Source of the DNA: Methanobrevibacter millerae
GTDB lineage: Archaea; Methanobacteriota; Methanobacteria; Methanobacteriales; Methanobacteriaceae
NCBI RefSeq assembly: GCF_001477655.1
Contig: NZ_CP011266.1
Coordinates: 310,001-374,000 of the forward strand
Direction of reading: 5' to 3'
DNA length: 64,000 nt
Made by a program: the position numbers and the translations under genes. The notes beneath the pieces are model-generated. The model was not told where the DNA came from. It made no database searches and worked only from the letters and a program-made list of their open reading frames with translations. Shown one piece after another: positions 35,599 to 45,486 of this stretch (position 1 is the first letter of the stretch; every line of letters starts with the position of its first letter).

Positions 35599-38500
35599 AT
35601 GAAAAAGATTTTTGCAGTATCAGTACTTCTCGTATTGTTTCTGCTTTTGGGGTCGGCATATGCTACCGAGGGCAATGAAACTCAAACTTTGAAACTGGAT
35701 AATGAAGAGCACATTAGTGTTCCAAATGATGAAAGCACTTTTTCTCAACTTAAAAATGAAATCTCCTCTGGAGGAGATATAAATCTGTCACACTCATCAT
35801 ATAAATTCGATTCAGGCACAACTATAGAAATTACTAATCCCGGAACAATTGATGGAAAAGGAGCTGTCATTGACATGGTCGGTTCCTGGGATGTTTGCGT
35901 CTTTAAAGTATATTGTGACGGTGTGATAATTAAAAACATGACTTTTAAAAATGCCCATTCAACCTATTATGGTTCTGCCATTTATTTTAACTCTTCAGGC
36001 ACTGTAGTTGACTGTAATTTCATCAGCAATACTGCTGATGCTGCCGGCGCAGTTTTCTTTGAAAATACAGGAACTATAAAAAGATCCAACTTTACACAAA
36101 ACCAAGCGTCCATTGGTTATGGTGGTGCAGCATACTTTTATAGTTCAGGCATCGTTGAAGATTGCATATTTACAGACAACAAAGCCACATCTGGTGGTGC
36201 CATTTATTTTGGTGAATATGGCCATGTGAAAAATTCTACTTTTGATCATAATTCAGCAGCTTCCCAAGGTGGTGCAATTAATGAATACGGATATGTGCTG
36301 ATAGAGGAATCTAATTTCACTGACAATTCTGCAGATAGGGGTGGCACAGTTTATTCCCGTAATGGAGGAGAACTGTCAGGATGCAATTTTATAAATAATT
36401 CAGCTACATATGGGGGAGCAGTCTATTTTATTGAAGAAGCTACCCTAAATAAGTGTAATTTCACAGAAAATAAAGCCAGTGCGGGAGGAGTGGCCTATTT
36501 CTATTATATGGGAAAAGTAAATCTATGTAATTTCACTGCAAACTCTGCAACAAACGGTGGAGCAATTTATTTTAGAGGCGAAGGAATAATAAATCTATGT
36601 AATTTCACTGTAAACTCCGCAACAAACGGTGGAGCAATGTATTTTGAAGGAAATGGTAATGTTAATGACTGTAATTTAACAGCAAACACTGCAACAAATG
36701 GTGGAGCAATATATTTCAATAAATTTGCAACCATGAACAACAATTATTTCACGGAAAATGAGGCTAAACATTATGGTGGCGCATTATACCTTGTCCAATC
36801 AAACACTATTGAAAAATCTTATTTCACATCAAATAAAGCTCAGGTCGGCGGTGCTTTTTATATTTCTGCAGATGGGACTGTTAAAAATAGTGAATTCAAA
36901 AATAATACAGCAAATTACGGCGCAGCATTTTTTCTGGGTTATGATAGTTCAATTTTGATTGAAGATACCGATGACGATATTGCCTCATCCGATTCAGATT
37001 CTTTTCATGCTGTACATGCAACTAAAAAATATGAAAAAAGCATTTTGGGTGATGATGAAGCTACAGTTGAACCTGTTCCAGAACCTTCAGGAACTGTTGA
37101 AAAGTGTATTTTTATTGAAAATACTGCAAAAAAGCTGGGTACAGTATATTTCAACATGCGAGGCAAAGTCTATGATTCATATTTCACAAATAATTCTGCA
37201 TCAGAAAAAGGGGGAGCAATATATTTTATAGCAGACGGAAACATTGAAAATTCCGAATTTAAAAATAATTCTGCAAGAAACGGGGGTGCAGTCTACTTTG
37301 ACCAGTCATCATCGTACGTTGAAGTTAATAAATGTATATTCACATTGAACAGGGCAGTAAACGGAGGAGCAATTTATACAAACGCAAAAACAAATATTAA
37401 AAACAGCAATTTCACTGAAAATATAGCAAAATATGCTAGCGATGCAATATACATATTTCATGATGGGGGAGCTATTTTTGCAGCATCCTCATCTAATGTG
37501 AATATAGAAAAATGTACATTCACATCCAACACTGCATCCGGGCATGGGGGTGCAGTATCACTTTACGGTACAGGCACTGTCACTTACTCCAATTTTATTG
37601 GAAATTCCGCATCAGGATACGGCGGTGCAATTTATAGTGAAAACAAATTTGATATTGACAATTCCCTATTCGAATACAATGCTGCAGCAATTGGATCTGC
37701 AATATATCTTAAATCTGTTGATTGCACACTTTCAAATTCTGTTCTTCTAAACAATCGGGCCAATTCATACATGATAATAATAACAAAGACAGGATTCAAC
37801 ATTGAAATCGAATTTCAGGGAAATGACAACATGATTAACGCAATCTATTCTTATAACGCAGATGCGCTTACATGTACAAATGTGACCTACTGGGGCGAAT
37901 ATGGACTAATGAACACAGGAAACAGTCCAGTTAAGACCCAAAGAAGCAATCTTGAAAAAGGTCAGAATATAAGTATAACTGTTTATGACAATGACATATT
38001 AATATTGAACACAACAAAAGTCACTGATGCAAACGGTAAGGTGGCTTTGAATGTTGTTGCAGGAAACATGACAGTAACTGCCCGCCACAACGATGATTCA
38101 TATTATCGTGCAATTGAAAAAACTGAAAAATTTGAAACTGACGGCATTCAAACAGTTATGAAACTAGAAATTGACAATGATACTGCAAATGCAAAAATCA
38201 GCACAGTCTCAGGCGATAAGATTTCAGGACACATAACATTCACAGTTTCAAATGAAAGCGGAATCATAACAACTGAAAGCATATCCATATCAAACAATAC
38301 TGCCGCTATGGATTTGACCAAACTGGACTTTGGAAAATACAATATAACTGTATTATTCAACGGAAATCTCAATTATTATCCAAGTACAGCCAATGAAAGC
38401 TATGAAAAAATCCTTCTGGATTCCATCATGGATATTAACGTTTCAGATATTACAGACTCACAAAAAGAAATTATCAATATCACAGTCAACGGCAAAAAAG

Positions 38501-41500
38501 ACGAAAAAATCACAGTTTATGTAAACACTAAAGAATACTTAGTGACTGATGGTACATTGATACTGGAGGGACTTGAAGAAGGTATATATAACGTAGTGGC
38601 ATATTATGATGGCAATGGATCATATTCCAAAGTATCAAACAGCACACAGTTCAAAGTTATCAGAGATTTGGCCTATTATGTTGAAATATCTAACTTTACA
38701 TCAACTGAAAGAAGTATCAATATAACTGCAAAATCGAATATAAACAACAATCTAATAAATGGAAAACTTTATTTCATCCTGCCTGACTCATCAAAAATCG
38801 AAGCGCAATACACGAATGGAATATGGTGGGTGGAAAAAGCATTCAATGATGCTGGAGACTATTTAATAGATGCGGAATTTGTCGGCTTGGACAATGTTGA
38901 AATAATTAAGGCCAATGTTTCCATAAGGAATTTATCCCCATTTAAAATCACTGCCTGTGATGCATGTTATGGTCAAAATCTCTCAGTCGAAATCACACTT
39001 CCAGGCAAGGCATCCGGAAATATTACCCTATATATTGGAAATGAAAGCTATATAATCCAATTAAATGATTCCCGCCCCGATGTATTTAATTATACCATTT
39101 CCAATCTCCCAGTAGGAAATTACGCAATTTATGCTGTATACAGCGGAAACGTTAAATATCTGTCAAACACATCTGCAGACACATTTGAAATTTATACGGC
39201 ATCTTCATTAATTAAAATAGATTTGAAAGATGTTTATCTTGTTGGGGAGGATATTTTAATTTCATTAACTCCAGTTAACTCAACAGGAACAATTGATCTT
39301 TCAATAAACGGCAAAAATTATGTTGTAGTTAACAATCAGGTTTTAATAAACGGAGGATTGTCATATGGGGAATATAACGTTAATGTTAAACTAAATGCTG
39401 ATTCAAACCATCTTGAATCTGCTAACAGCACCATATTTGAAGTGAAGAAAGTTAATGACTATATTTTCCAAGCGAATGCAACAGACACTGTTGTGGGAGA
39501 TAAATCAGTTCTAAATATAAACCTGCCTAATGACGCCAAAGGTAATCTGATAATAAACAGCAAAACCTATGCAATTAATAAAACAATTTCCCTGGATTTG
39601 GAATTGACAGCAGGCCACAAATCAGTTAACGTCACATACAGTGGGGACGACAAATATGCCGCCAAATCAATAATTGTCAATTATGCAGTTGATAAAGGCT
39701 CTTCAGCAATTAACATTGACATTAACGACATTTACTTAGTTGGCGATGATATATTAATTATATTAACAGCAATTAACTCAACAGGAACAGTTGATCTTTC
39801 AATCAACAGTACAGAATACACTGTCGTTAACAATCAGGTTTTAATAAAAGACGGATTGAAATATGGCAAATACGTCATTAATGCCAAACTAAATAATGAT
39901 TCAAACTACTATGGATCAACCAATACTGCAGAATTCGAAGTAATAAAAATAAACGACTATATATTTGAAGTTATTGCATCAGACACCACTGTAGGAGACA
40001 ATTCCGTCCTAAATATAAGTTTACCTCACGATGCCCGAGGCAATTTGACAATTAACGGAAAAATCTATGCAATCAATAAAACAATAACATTAAATAATGA
40101 ATTAACTGCAGGAAATAAATATGTTAACGTCAAATACAGTGGAGACGACAAATATGTCGGCAAATCATTAACTGCAAATTATTTTGTCAATAAAGCTCCA
40201 TCTTCAATTACAATTAGCTTAAATGGGAGTTATTATGTGGATGATGAAATTGTAATAGAATTATCTCCAGTTAACTCCACAGGAACTGTTGATTTATACA
40301 TAAATGGTGAAAAATATGTGGTTAGCGATAATCAGGTAATCATTAAAGAGGGATTAATCTATGGCAGCTATACTGTTTTAGCTATTTTAAACGGCGACGA
40401 CAACTATCTTGAATCATCAGACATCGCAGTATTCAATGTTTATAAAATTACACCGGAAATTACAGCAGCAGACATTGAAATTCTTCCGGGATTCGATGCA
40501 ATAATTAAAATAACAAGCAAGGACGATATTACAGGAATAGTTAATGTGAAAGTTAACGGCAAAACATATCTCTTTGATGTAAATGACAATATTATCATTT
40601 CAGATTTGGATTCGGGAAATTATTCTGTGATGATTTCATATCTTGGTGATGAGAGATACTCTCCTGCCAACACTACTTCAAACATTTATGTAAAAGATGG
40701 TGACCTGATTAGAATAAGCACTGAAAATGTTATTAAGTACTATTCCGGGCCTGAAAGACTCCATGTTATCATAACCAATCATTCGATAGGAATTTCAGGC
40801 AAATCTGTATCAATCACAATCAATGGCATCACATACAACAGAACTACCAATGAAGAGGGAATCGCTTCAATTGCAGTTAACTTGAACAGCGGAAACTATA
40901 CTGCCATTGTCAATGTTGAGGAGTATAATTTCATGAAAGAAGTTGATGTATTGATACTGGCGACTATACATGCAGAAGATGTTGTTAAAGTATTTAGAAA
41001 TAAGACTCAATATTATGCATCATTCACTGATGCAGAGGGTAACTTGTTAAAAAATACGTCTGTTTCCTTTAACATAAACGGCATATTCTATGAGAGAATT
41101 ACCAACGAACACGGAGTTGCGAAATTGAACATCAATCTCGAATCAGGCGAGTATATCCTTACTGCAAGAAATCCTAAAACTGGTGAGACAAAATCAAATA
41201 AAATTGTGGTTTTAAGTAAAATTGAATCTTCAGACCTAACAAAATACTATAAAAATGACTCCCAGTTTATAGTTCGTGTAATTGATGATTATGGAAATCC
41301 TACAGGTAGTGGCGAGAATGTGACTTTCAACATCAACGGAGTATTTTACACAAGATCCACAAATCAGACAGGACATGCGAAGCTGAACATTAACTTGGCG
41401 CCAGGTAAATACATCATTACCAGCTATTACGGCGATTGTGCTGAAAGCAATGAGATTGAAGTCCTGCCTGTTTTAACTGCAGATAATATGGAGATGACCT

Positions 41501-41721
41501 ACAAGGACGGATCCAAATTTATAGCAAAATTGCTTGACGGTAAAGGCAGACCTCTTGCAGGCAGCAATGTTACTTTTAACATTAACGGAGTTTTCTATAA
41601 TCGCATAACTGATGTAAATGGCGAAGCCAAGCTCAATATTAACCTGATGCCTGGTGAATACATTATAACATCAATTTATGATGGTGCAATGATTTCAAAT
41701 ACAATTAAAATCAATAAATAA
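35599..41721 (+). CDS. Giant parallel-beta-helix adhesin-like protein
   Basis: 2040 residues. The signal peptide runs MKKIFAVSVLLVLFLLLGSA with cleavage near YAT (residue ~22). Residues ~35-690 form a right-handed beta-helix of ~24-25-residue rungs (NCNFTxNxAxxGGAIYF), like Pmp/adhesin-like repeats. Residues ~700-830 are a transition, and ~830-1700 Ig-like modules include three long near-duplicate units (VGDDILIxLTxINSTGTVDL, YSGDDKY). From ~1710 the familiar modules appear, the last four with INGVxYxRTT and LNINLxxGxYIIT. There is no transmembrane anchor. I start at this ATG because AGGTG precedes it; the GTG four codons upstream lies in that site. A surface-adhesion role is inferred from architecture. 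Flanked by paralogous small surface proteins. Confidence 0.9.
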   Translation: MKKIFAVSVLLVLFLLLGSAYATEGNETQTLKLDNEEHISVPNDESTFSQLKNEISSGGDINLSHSSYKFDSGTTIEITNPGTIDGKGAVIDMVGSWDVCVFKVYCDGVIIKNMTFKNAHSTYYGSAIYFNSSGTVVDCNFISNTADAAGAVFFENTGTIKRSNFTQNQASIGYGGAAYFYSSGIVEDCIFTDNKATSGGAIYFGEYGHVKNSTFDHNSAASQGGAINEYGYVLIEESNFTDNSADRGGTVYSRNGGELSGCNFINNSATYGGAVYFIEEATLNKCNFTENKASAGGVAYFYYMGKVNLCNFTANSATNGGAIYFRGEGIINLCNFTVNSATNGGAMYFEGNGNVNDCNLTANTATNGGAIYFNKFATMNNNYFTENEAKHYGGALYLVQSNTIEKSYFTSNKAQVGGAFYISADGTVKNSEFKNNTANYGAAFFLGYDSSILIEDTDDDIASSDSDSFHAVHATKKYEKSILGDDEATVEPVPEPSGTVEKCIFIENTAKKLGTVYFNMRGKVYDSYFTNNSASEKGGAIYFIADGNIENSEFKNNSARNGGAVYFDQSSSYVEVNKCIFTLNRAVNGGAIYTNAKTNIKNSNFTENIAKYASDAIYIFHDGGAIFAASSSNVNIEKCTFTSNTASGHGGAVSLYGTGTVTYSNFIGNSASGYGGAIYSENKFDIDNSLFEYNAAAIGSAIYLKSVDCTLSNSVLLNNRANSYMIIITKTGFNIEIEFQGNDNMINAIYSYNADALTCTNVTYWGEYGLMNTGNSPVKTQRSNLEKGQNISITVYDNDILILNTTKVTDANGKVALNVVAGNMTVTARHNDDSYYRAIEKTEKFETDGIQTVMKLEIDNDTANAKISTVSGDKISGHITFTVSNESGIITTESISISNNTAAMDLTKLDFGKYNITVLFNGNLNYYPSTANESYEKILLDSIMDINVSDITDSQKEIINITVNGKKDEKITVYVNTKEYLVTDGTLILEGLEEGIYNVVAYYDGNGSYSKVSNSTQFKVIRDLAYYVEISNFTSTERSINITAKSNINNNLINGKLYFILPDSSKIEAQYTNGIWWVEKAFNDAGDYLIDAEFVGLDNVEIIKANVSIRNLSPFKITACDACYGQNLSVEITLPGKASGNITLYIGNESYIIQLNDSRPDVFNYTISNLPVGNYAIYAVYSGNVKYLSNTSADTFEIYTASSLIKIDLKDVYLVGEDILISLTPVNSTGTIDLSINGKNYVVVNNQVLINGGLSYGEYNVNVKLNADSNHLESANSTIFEVKKVNDYIFQANATDTVVGDKSVLNINLPNDAKGNLIINSKTYAINKTISLDLELTAGHKSVNVTYSGDDKYAAKSIIVNYAVDKGSSAINIDINDIYLVGDDILIILTAINSTGTVDLSINSTEYTVVNNQVLIKDGLKYGKYVINAKLNNDSNYYGSTNTAEFEVIKINDYIFEVIASDTTVGDNSVLNISLPHDARGNLTINGKIYAINKTITLNNELTAGNKYVNVKYSGDDKYVGKSLTANYFVNKAPSSITISLNGSYYVDDEIVIELSPVNSTGTVDLYINGEKYVVSDNQVIIKEGLIYGSYTVLAILNGDDNYLESSDIAVFNVYKITPEITAADIEILPGFDAIIKITSKDDITGIVNVKVNGKTYLFDVNDNIIISDLDSGNYSVMISYLGDERYSPANTTSNIYVKDGDLIRISTENVIKYYSGPERLHVIITNHSIGISGKSVSITINGITYNRTTNEEGIASIAVNLNSGNYTAIVNVEEYNFMKEVDVLILATIHAEDVVKVFRNKTQYYASFTDAEGNLLKNTSVSFNINGIFYERITNEHGVAKLNINLESGEYILTARNPKTGETKSNKIVVLSKIESSDLTKYYKNDSQFIVRVIDDYGNPTGSGENVTFNINGVFYTRSTNQTGHAKLNINLAPGKYIITSYYGDCAESNEIEVLPVLTADNMEMTYKDGSKFIAKLLDGKGRPLAGSNVTFNINGVFYNRITDVNGEAKLNINLMPGEYIITSIYDGAMISNTIKINK

Positions 41722-41752
41722 TGAATCCATATTCATTATTTTTCTTATTTTT
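41719..41752 (+). terminator. Terminator of the 2040-aa adhesin
   Basis: A 7-bp perfect stem AATGAAT / ATTCATT with a CCAT loop directly at the stop codon, followed by a T-rich run. Confidence 0.75.
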
Positions 41753-41876
41753 TTAAATTAAATAATCATAGGCATAATATATTTTTATATTAAAAAACTA
41801 AATCATTGATAAAGCCCTTAAAATTAATTTCAGGTGATGGTTTAGGTAATGCTTTTGTTTTCAATCGACTTTTTTT

Positions 41877-42797
41877 TTATTTGTGCTGTTTAAAAAGCCA
41901 ATCCCGTACGGGCTCGAGATTATATGCATAGTCAAATGATGCCATATGTTCTCCTGCACCCATTTTGTTGTCTGTTGAGTTTCCGGTTACAGTGCCCTGC
42001 TTAAATGATATGAAATTGATGTTGCTGTTTTTGCCAATCATCTCATTGATTTTATTGTCATTGTCACCTGATTGTGCATCAATGCCTTCTAAAACTTCAT
42101 ATTTGACACTTTTATTGTCAAGCATCTGTTTAACTTCTTTTTGACCTGTAGATGCTTTTTGATCTCCTTCAGACACTATATAAAAGAATTTTTGTGAATC
42201 CAGATTGCTTAATTCATTAATGTCCCATTGGCATGAAACAAACATTTCGGCCGCAAATAAATCAGGATATTGGCTTGCCAGATACAGGATTGTCATTCCT
42301 CCCATGGACTGGCCGGTACCATAAATTCTGTTTGCATCGATGCTGTAGCTGGTTGAGACGTTATCAATCAAATTCTTTGTCGCATTCAAGTATTCGCTTT
42401 TTTCATTTCCCTGCATATCATCAATGATTACATCCGAATATGTCGGAACCAGTACAATACATTCCTCCTTGCTGTTTTTTGAATCGTTTGCCCAGATTAT
42501 ACCTCCCAATCCCTGTTCAAGTGAGGCTTTCTCACCCTTTCCAACAAGGCTTGAATCCGCAATAAAAACCACTAGGGGATAATTTTTGTTTTTGTCATAA
42601 TTGTCCGGCAGGTAAATGTTGTATGGTATTTCCAGGCCGGTTTTTGAATCATTAAATGTCTTCTGCTCAAATTTGTCTTCCACATTCTTTAAAATTCCGT
42701 CAACATCTGAACTGCTGTCAATACTGTATGCAGCACCAATTATCAGACATGCCAGAATGAGAATTGCTGATATTAATATTATCTTTTTTATGTTCAT
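41877..42797 (-). CDS. Membrane-anchored or secreted alpha/beta-hydrolase (esterase/PHB-depolymerase-like)
   Basis: 306 residues. The N-terminal signal/anchor (NIKKIILISAILILACLIIG) is followed by a mature domain whose start, IPYNIYLPDNYDKNKNYPLV, is typical of polyhydroxyalkanoate-depolymerase and feruloyl-esterase-like hydrolases. The nucleophile elbow is YGTGQSMGGMTIL (GxSxG, Ser near residue 167), and the catalytic His lies near the C-terminus in GAGEHMASFDYAYN. It acts outside the membrane on an unknown ester, possibly dietary or wall-linked. It is convergent with the big adhesin and has no strong ribosome-binding site. Confidence 0.85.
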   Translation of the reverse strand: MNIKKIILISAILILACLIIGAAYSIDSSSDVDGILKNVEDKFEQKTFNDSKTGLEIPYNIYLPDNYDKNKNYPLVVFIADSSLVGKGEKASLEQGLGGIIWANDSKNSKEECIVLVPTYSDVIIDDMQGNEKSEYLNATKNLIDNVSTSYSIDANRIYGTGQSMGGMTILYLASQYPDLFAAEMFVSCQWDINELSNLDSQKFFYIVSEGDQKASTGQKEVKQMLDNKSVKYEVLEGIDAQSGDNDNKINEMIGKNSNINFISFKQGTVTGNSTDNKMGAGEHMASFDYAYNLEPVRDWLFKQHK

Positions 42798-42968
42798 GAT
42801 ATTATTAAATGATTTATTGGATAAATATTTTGATGTTGGTAGGACATATCCTAAAAAGCAAAAATGTTTAGGTTATCCAATTCAATTTCTGGTAAATCCT
42901 TGAGCCTCACCGGCTTTATGATAATTTTTAATAATATGTTAAACACAATATTAGTTAATGGTGAAATT

Positions 42969-43436
42969 ATGGACAAGAAAAATATAATAATTATTGTTCT
43001 GGCTATTGTAATCATTGCATTAATTGCAGTTGTTGCAAGCAGTTTTGTGAACTTAAGCTCTGAAAAGGGACCTGTTGTTTATAACAATACAATTGAGGGA
43101 TTGGGAACTTTCAATACAACAAATGTGACCAATTTTACATTAAATGAATCAAGCAACAGTGTTCAAAACAATTATGTGGGAAATGATACGATTGCTCAAG
43201 TAACTACAACATCAAGTAGTTCCGCTGTTGATATAACAATTTCAGAAGCAGATAGAGTTAATGATTCAGCAAAAGGCCATACCATCTATAAGACCACGGC
43301 CAATATTGGTATTCATAAAGGGGAAGTCAGATATTTCTCCATATTGAAAGACCAGGATAATCAGAGATATGTTATGATTAGTACGGGTGATTATAATCTG
43401 ACCTCTATGATGGTTGATTCATTTAAATTTTATTAG
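42969..43436 (+). CDS. Membrane-anchored extracytoplasmic protein, paralogue B
   Basis: 155 residues from an ATG preceded by GGTGA. Same plan as the protein at 34717-35181: a basic N-terminus, one Ile/Val-rich span, a Thr/Asn-rich linker, GLGTFNTTNVTNFT, HTIYKTT, HKGEVRYFS, and a C-terminal DYNLTSMMVDSFKF. I reject the longer frame opening at 42864 because its first 35 residues have no counterpart in the paralogue. The two copies, 8 kb apart, and their matching terminators suggest duplication around the adhesin gene. Confidence 0.8.
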   Translation: MDKKNIIIIVLAIVIIALIAVVASSFVNLSSEKGPVVYNNTIEGLGTFNTTNVTNFTLNESSNSVQNNYVGNDTIAQVTTTSSSSAVDITISEADRVNDSAKGHTIYKTTANIGIHKGEVRYFSILKDQDNQRYVMISTGDYNLTSMMVDSFKFY

Positions 43437-43437
43437 T

Positions 43438-43470
43438 TTGGAGTTTTTCCAAGCTATTTTATTTTTTTGA
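43438..43470 (+). terminator. Terminator of paralogue B
   Basis: Stem TTGGA / TCCAA with a GTTTT loop and a GCTATTTTATTTTTTT tail, matching the terminator of paralogue A. Confidence 0.7.
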
Positions 43471-43578
43471 TTATATTTTAATTTTCATGATATTCTATTT
43501 CCTAATTTAAATTTAATTTGTTATTCATTAGAATAATAATTGATTTTTTTTAAACGATCGTTATTTTTTAATATGTGT

Positions 43579-43591
43579 ATGTATATATATT
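43579..43591 (+). promoter_or_regulatory. TATA box of the McrB-led operon
   Basis: ATGTATATATATTG is a good archaeal TATA sequence. Initiation ~25 nt downstream falls near 43612, just before the in-frame ATGs at 43630 and 43645. This argues against the earlier possible start at 43540. Confidence 0.5.
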
Positions 43592-43644
43592 GTATTAAAG
43601 ACATTGTATTTTTAACGTGTTTTATTATTATGTTGGGTTTTAGT

Positions 43645-45480
43645 ATGGTAGAAACAAAATCAAAAGGAATTTCATTTTATAATTATCTTATTAATAATGG
43701 GTATTATTTTAATAAAGAATTAATAGAAAATTATCTTTTATCATTAAAAGTTAAACCTTTTGTGATTTTTACAGGTAATTCGGGAACAGGTAAAACAAAA
43801 TTGTCCCAATTATTTGCTAAGTATATATCTTCTTTTGGTGATTTAAATGATGATTCATTAGATATTTTTGAAAGTGATGATCGTTCTGATACAATTTCGG
43901 ATGAATTTGTTGTTGTTAAAGCCAAAACTAATTATTCTTCTTGGAAAAATAAAGGTTGGACTTTGGGTAAAGATGATTTTAAAAATATTTTACCAATTAG
44001 GGAATGTGAAACAAAGTTTAATATGATTGTTGATGGAATTTCTGCAATTGGATCAATTAATTTAGGCTTTCAATTGTATTATGAAAGTAATGAAATTCAA
44101 AATTATTTTAAAGAGTTATATGAAGATGACGATTCTCAAGTAGTTGATTTAAAAATAGATTGTGAATCTTTGCGTAATTTTATTTCTGATGATTATTTGG
44201 AGCCAAATGGGTCAATTATTATCACTCAAAAGTCAAATAAATCTTCTTACAATGAAAGACAATGGATGATGAATAAAGATATTTTTAAATATCTTCCTTT
44301 CCATAATGGCTATTTTGAATGTAATGTTGATGTAAATGACATTAAATCTAAAGCAAAATTTAGGATTGTTCCTAAATTATCATTTAGTCCAAATGATGAA
44401 TTGCAGAATTATCTTCAAAAAAATCATGGGAAGATTGTTAATATAGAGCTTAAAATTGATAAATTTGATTTTGATAATTTTGAACAAAAATTTGATAATA
44501 ATGAAGATAATTTAAAAGAAACAAATGAGTTAATTTCTAGTAATCCTATAACTCCTAAATATGCAATTATTCCGGTAGGTGCTAATTGGACAGATAATTC
44601 TAATATTTTGGGTTATTTTAATGCTATCACTGAAAAATATCAAACAACTCCTGCTTATGACTTAATTTATGAAGCGAGTTCTGATAATTATAATTCATAT
44701 TTCTTAATTCTTGATGAAATGAATTTGTCTCATGTTGAACGTTATTTTTCTGATTTTTTATCAGCTATTGAAAGTAAAGAATCAATTCCTTTATATGGTG
44801 GCTCACAACTAAAATTAACACTTCCAGATAATTTATTCATAATTGGTACAGTTAATGTTGATGAGACAACATACATGTTCTCTCCAAAAGTTTTGGATAG
44901 GGCTAATACTATAGAATTTGATACATTGTCTGTATCAGATTATATTAATTTGAATTTGGATAATGATGATTTTAAGGGAGATATTAATTATCTTCAGTCT
45001 CCATTAATTGATTCAGATATTTCAAATTTAAACATTGTTGATTTAAAAGAAATTTTATCTGAAATTTCATGCACTGGTGGAAATTTATTGCAAGTCTTAA
45101 CAAATGAGCTCAATTCTTTCCAATCAAAACTTAAACCTGCTGGCTTTGATTTTGGATTTAGGGTCATTAATGAAATTTTAAGGTTTATGGTTGTTGCCTG
45201 GAGATATGAAAATTCGCCAGATAATTGGGATAATTGGCAGAGATATTTTGATGCTCAAATTAAGCAAAAAATACTTCCTAAACTTCATGGATCTCAAAAA
45301 GCTATTGGTAATGTATTGAATGATTTATTTAACTCATGTTTGATTAATTCAGATAATAATGAACAAGCAAAATTATTTGATTTATCTGAAAATAATTGTA
45401 AATATTATACTTCAGCTTTAAAGCTTCAAAACATGGCTAAAGTATTGTCTGATCAAAGATATGTTTCATTTATTAATTAG
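43645..45480 (+). CDS. mcrB: McrB-like AAA+ GTPase/ATPase with a duplicated insert
   Basis: 611 residues from this ATG (an ATG five codons earlier is equally possible). Walker A GNSGTGKT is at residues 44-51. The McrB-type continuation PVGANWTDNSNILGYFN does not appear until ~310. Walker B LILDEMNLSHVERYFSDFL lies near 353-371, and the sensor/finger region GTVNVDETTYMFSPKVLDRA near 400. The segment between Walker A and the WTDN motif is normally ~50 residues. Here it holds about 190 extra residues made of two similar ~85-residue units (about 87-172 and 188-273), each opening with xxKxNxSSxxxxxW and closing with IVxxxLKID-like strands. McrB proteins form hexameric NTP-driven motors that feed a partner nuclease (family knowledge). 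The next gene, 6 nt away, is such a nuclease. The inserts may be a target-recognition module (inference). Confidence 0.85.
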   Translation: MVETKSKGISFYNYLINNGYYFNKELIENYLLSLKVKPFVIFTGNSGTGKTKLSQLFAKYISSFGDLNDDSLDIFESDDRSDTISDEFVVVKAKTNYSSWKNKGWTLGKDDFKNILPIRECETKFNMIVDGISAIGSINLGFQLYYESNEIQNYFKELYEDDDSQVVDLKIDCESLRNFISDDYLEPNGSIIITQKSNKSSYNERQWMMNKDIFKYLPFHNGYFECNVDVNDIKSKAKFRIVPKLSFSPNDELQNYLQKNHGKIVNIELKIDKFDFDNFEQKFDNNEDNLKETNELISSNPITPKYAIIPVGANWTDNSNILGYFNAITEKYQTTPAYDLIYEASSDNYNSYFLILDEMNLSHVERYFSDFLSAIESKESIPLYGGSQLKLTLPDNLFIIGTVNVDETTYMFSPKVLDRANTIEFDTLSVSDYINLNLDNDDFKGDINYLQSPLIDSDISNLNIVDLKEILSEISCTGGNLLQVLTNELNSFQSKLKPAGFDFGFRVINEILRFMVVAWRYENSPDNWDNWQRYFDAQIKQKILPKLHGSQKAIGNVLNDLFNSCLINSDNNEQAKLFDLSENNCKYYTSALKLQNMAKVLSDQRYVSFIN

Positions 45481-45486
45481 ATTTCA

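Noticed and set aside
42864-42968. 35-residue N-terminal extension of paralogue B
   Set aside because: It has no counterpart in paralogue A, whereas the ATG at 42969 has GGTGA and begins with the shared basic/hydrophobic anchor.
43540-43644. Upstream extension of the McrB-like protein
   Set aside because: The extension crosses the likely TATA box at 43579-43591 and adds a hydrophobic stretch not expected in this family.
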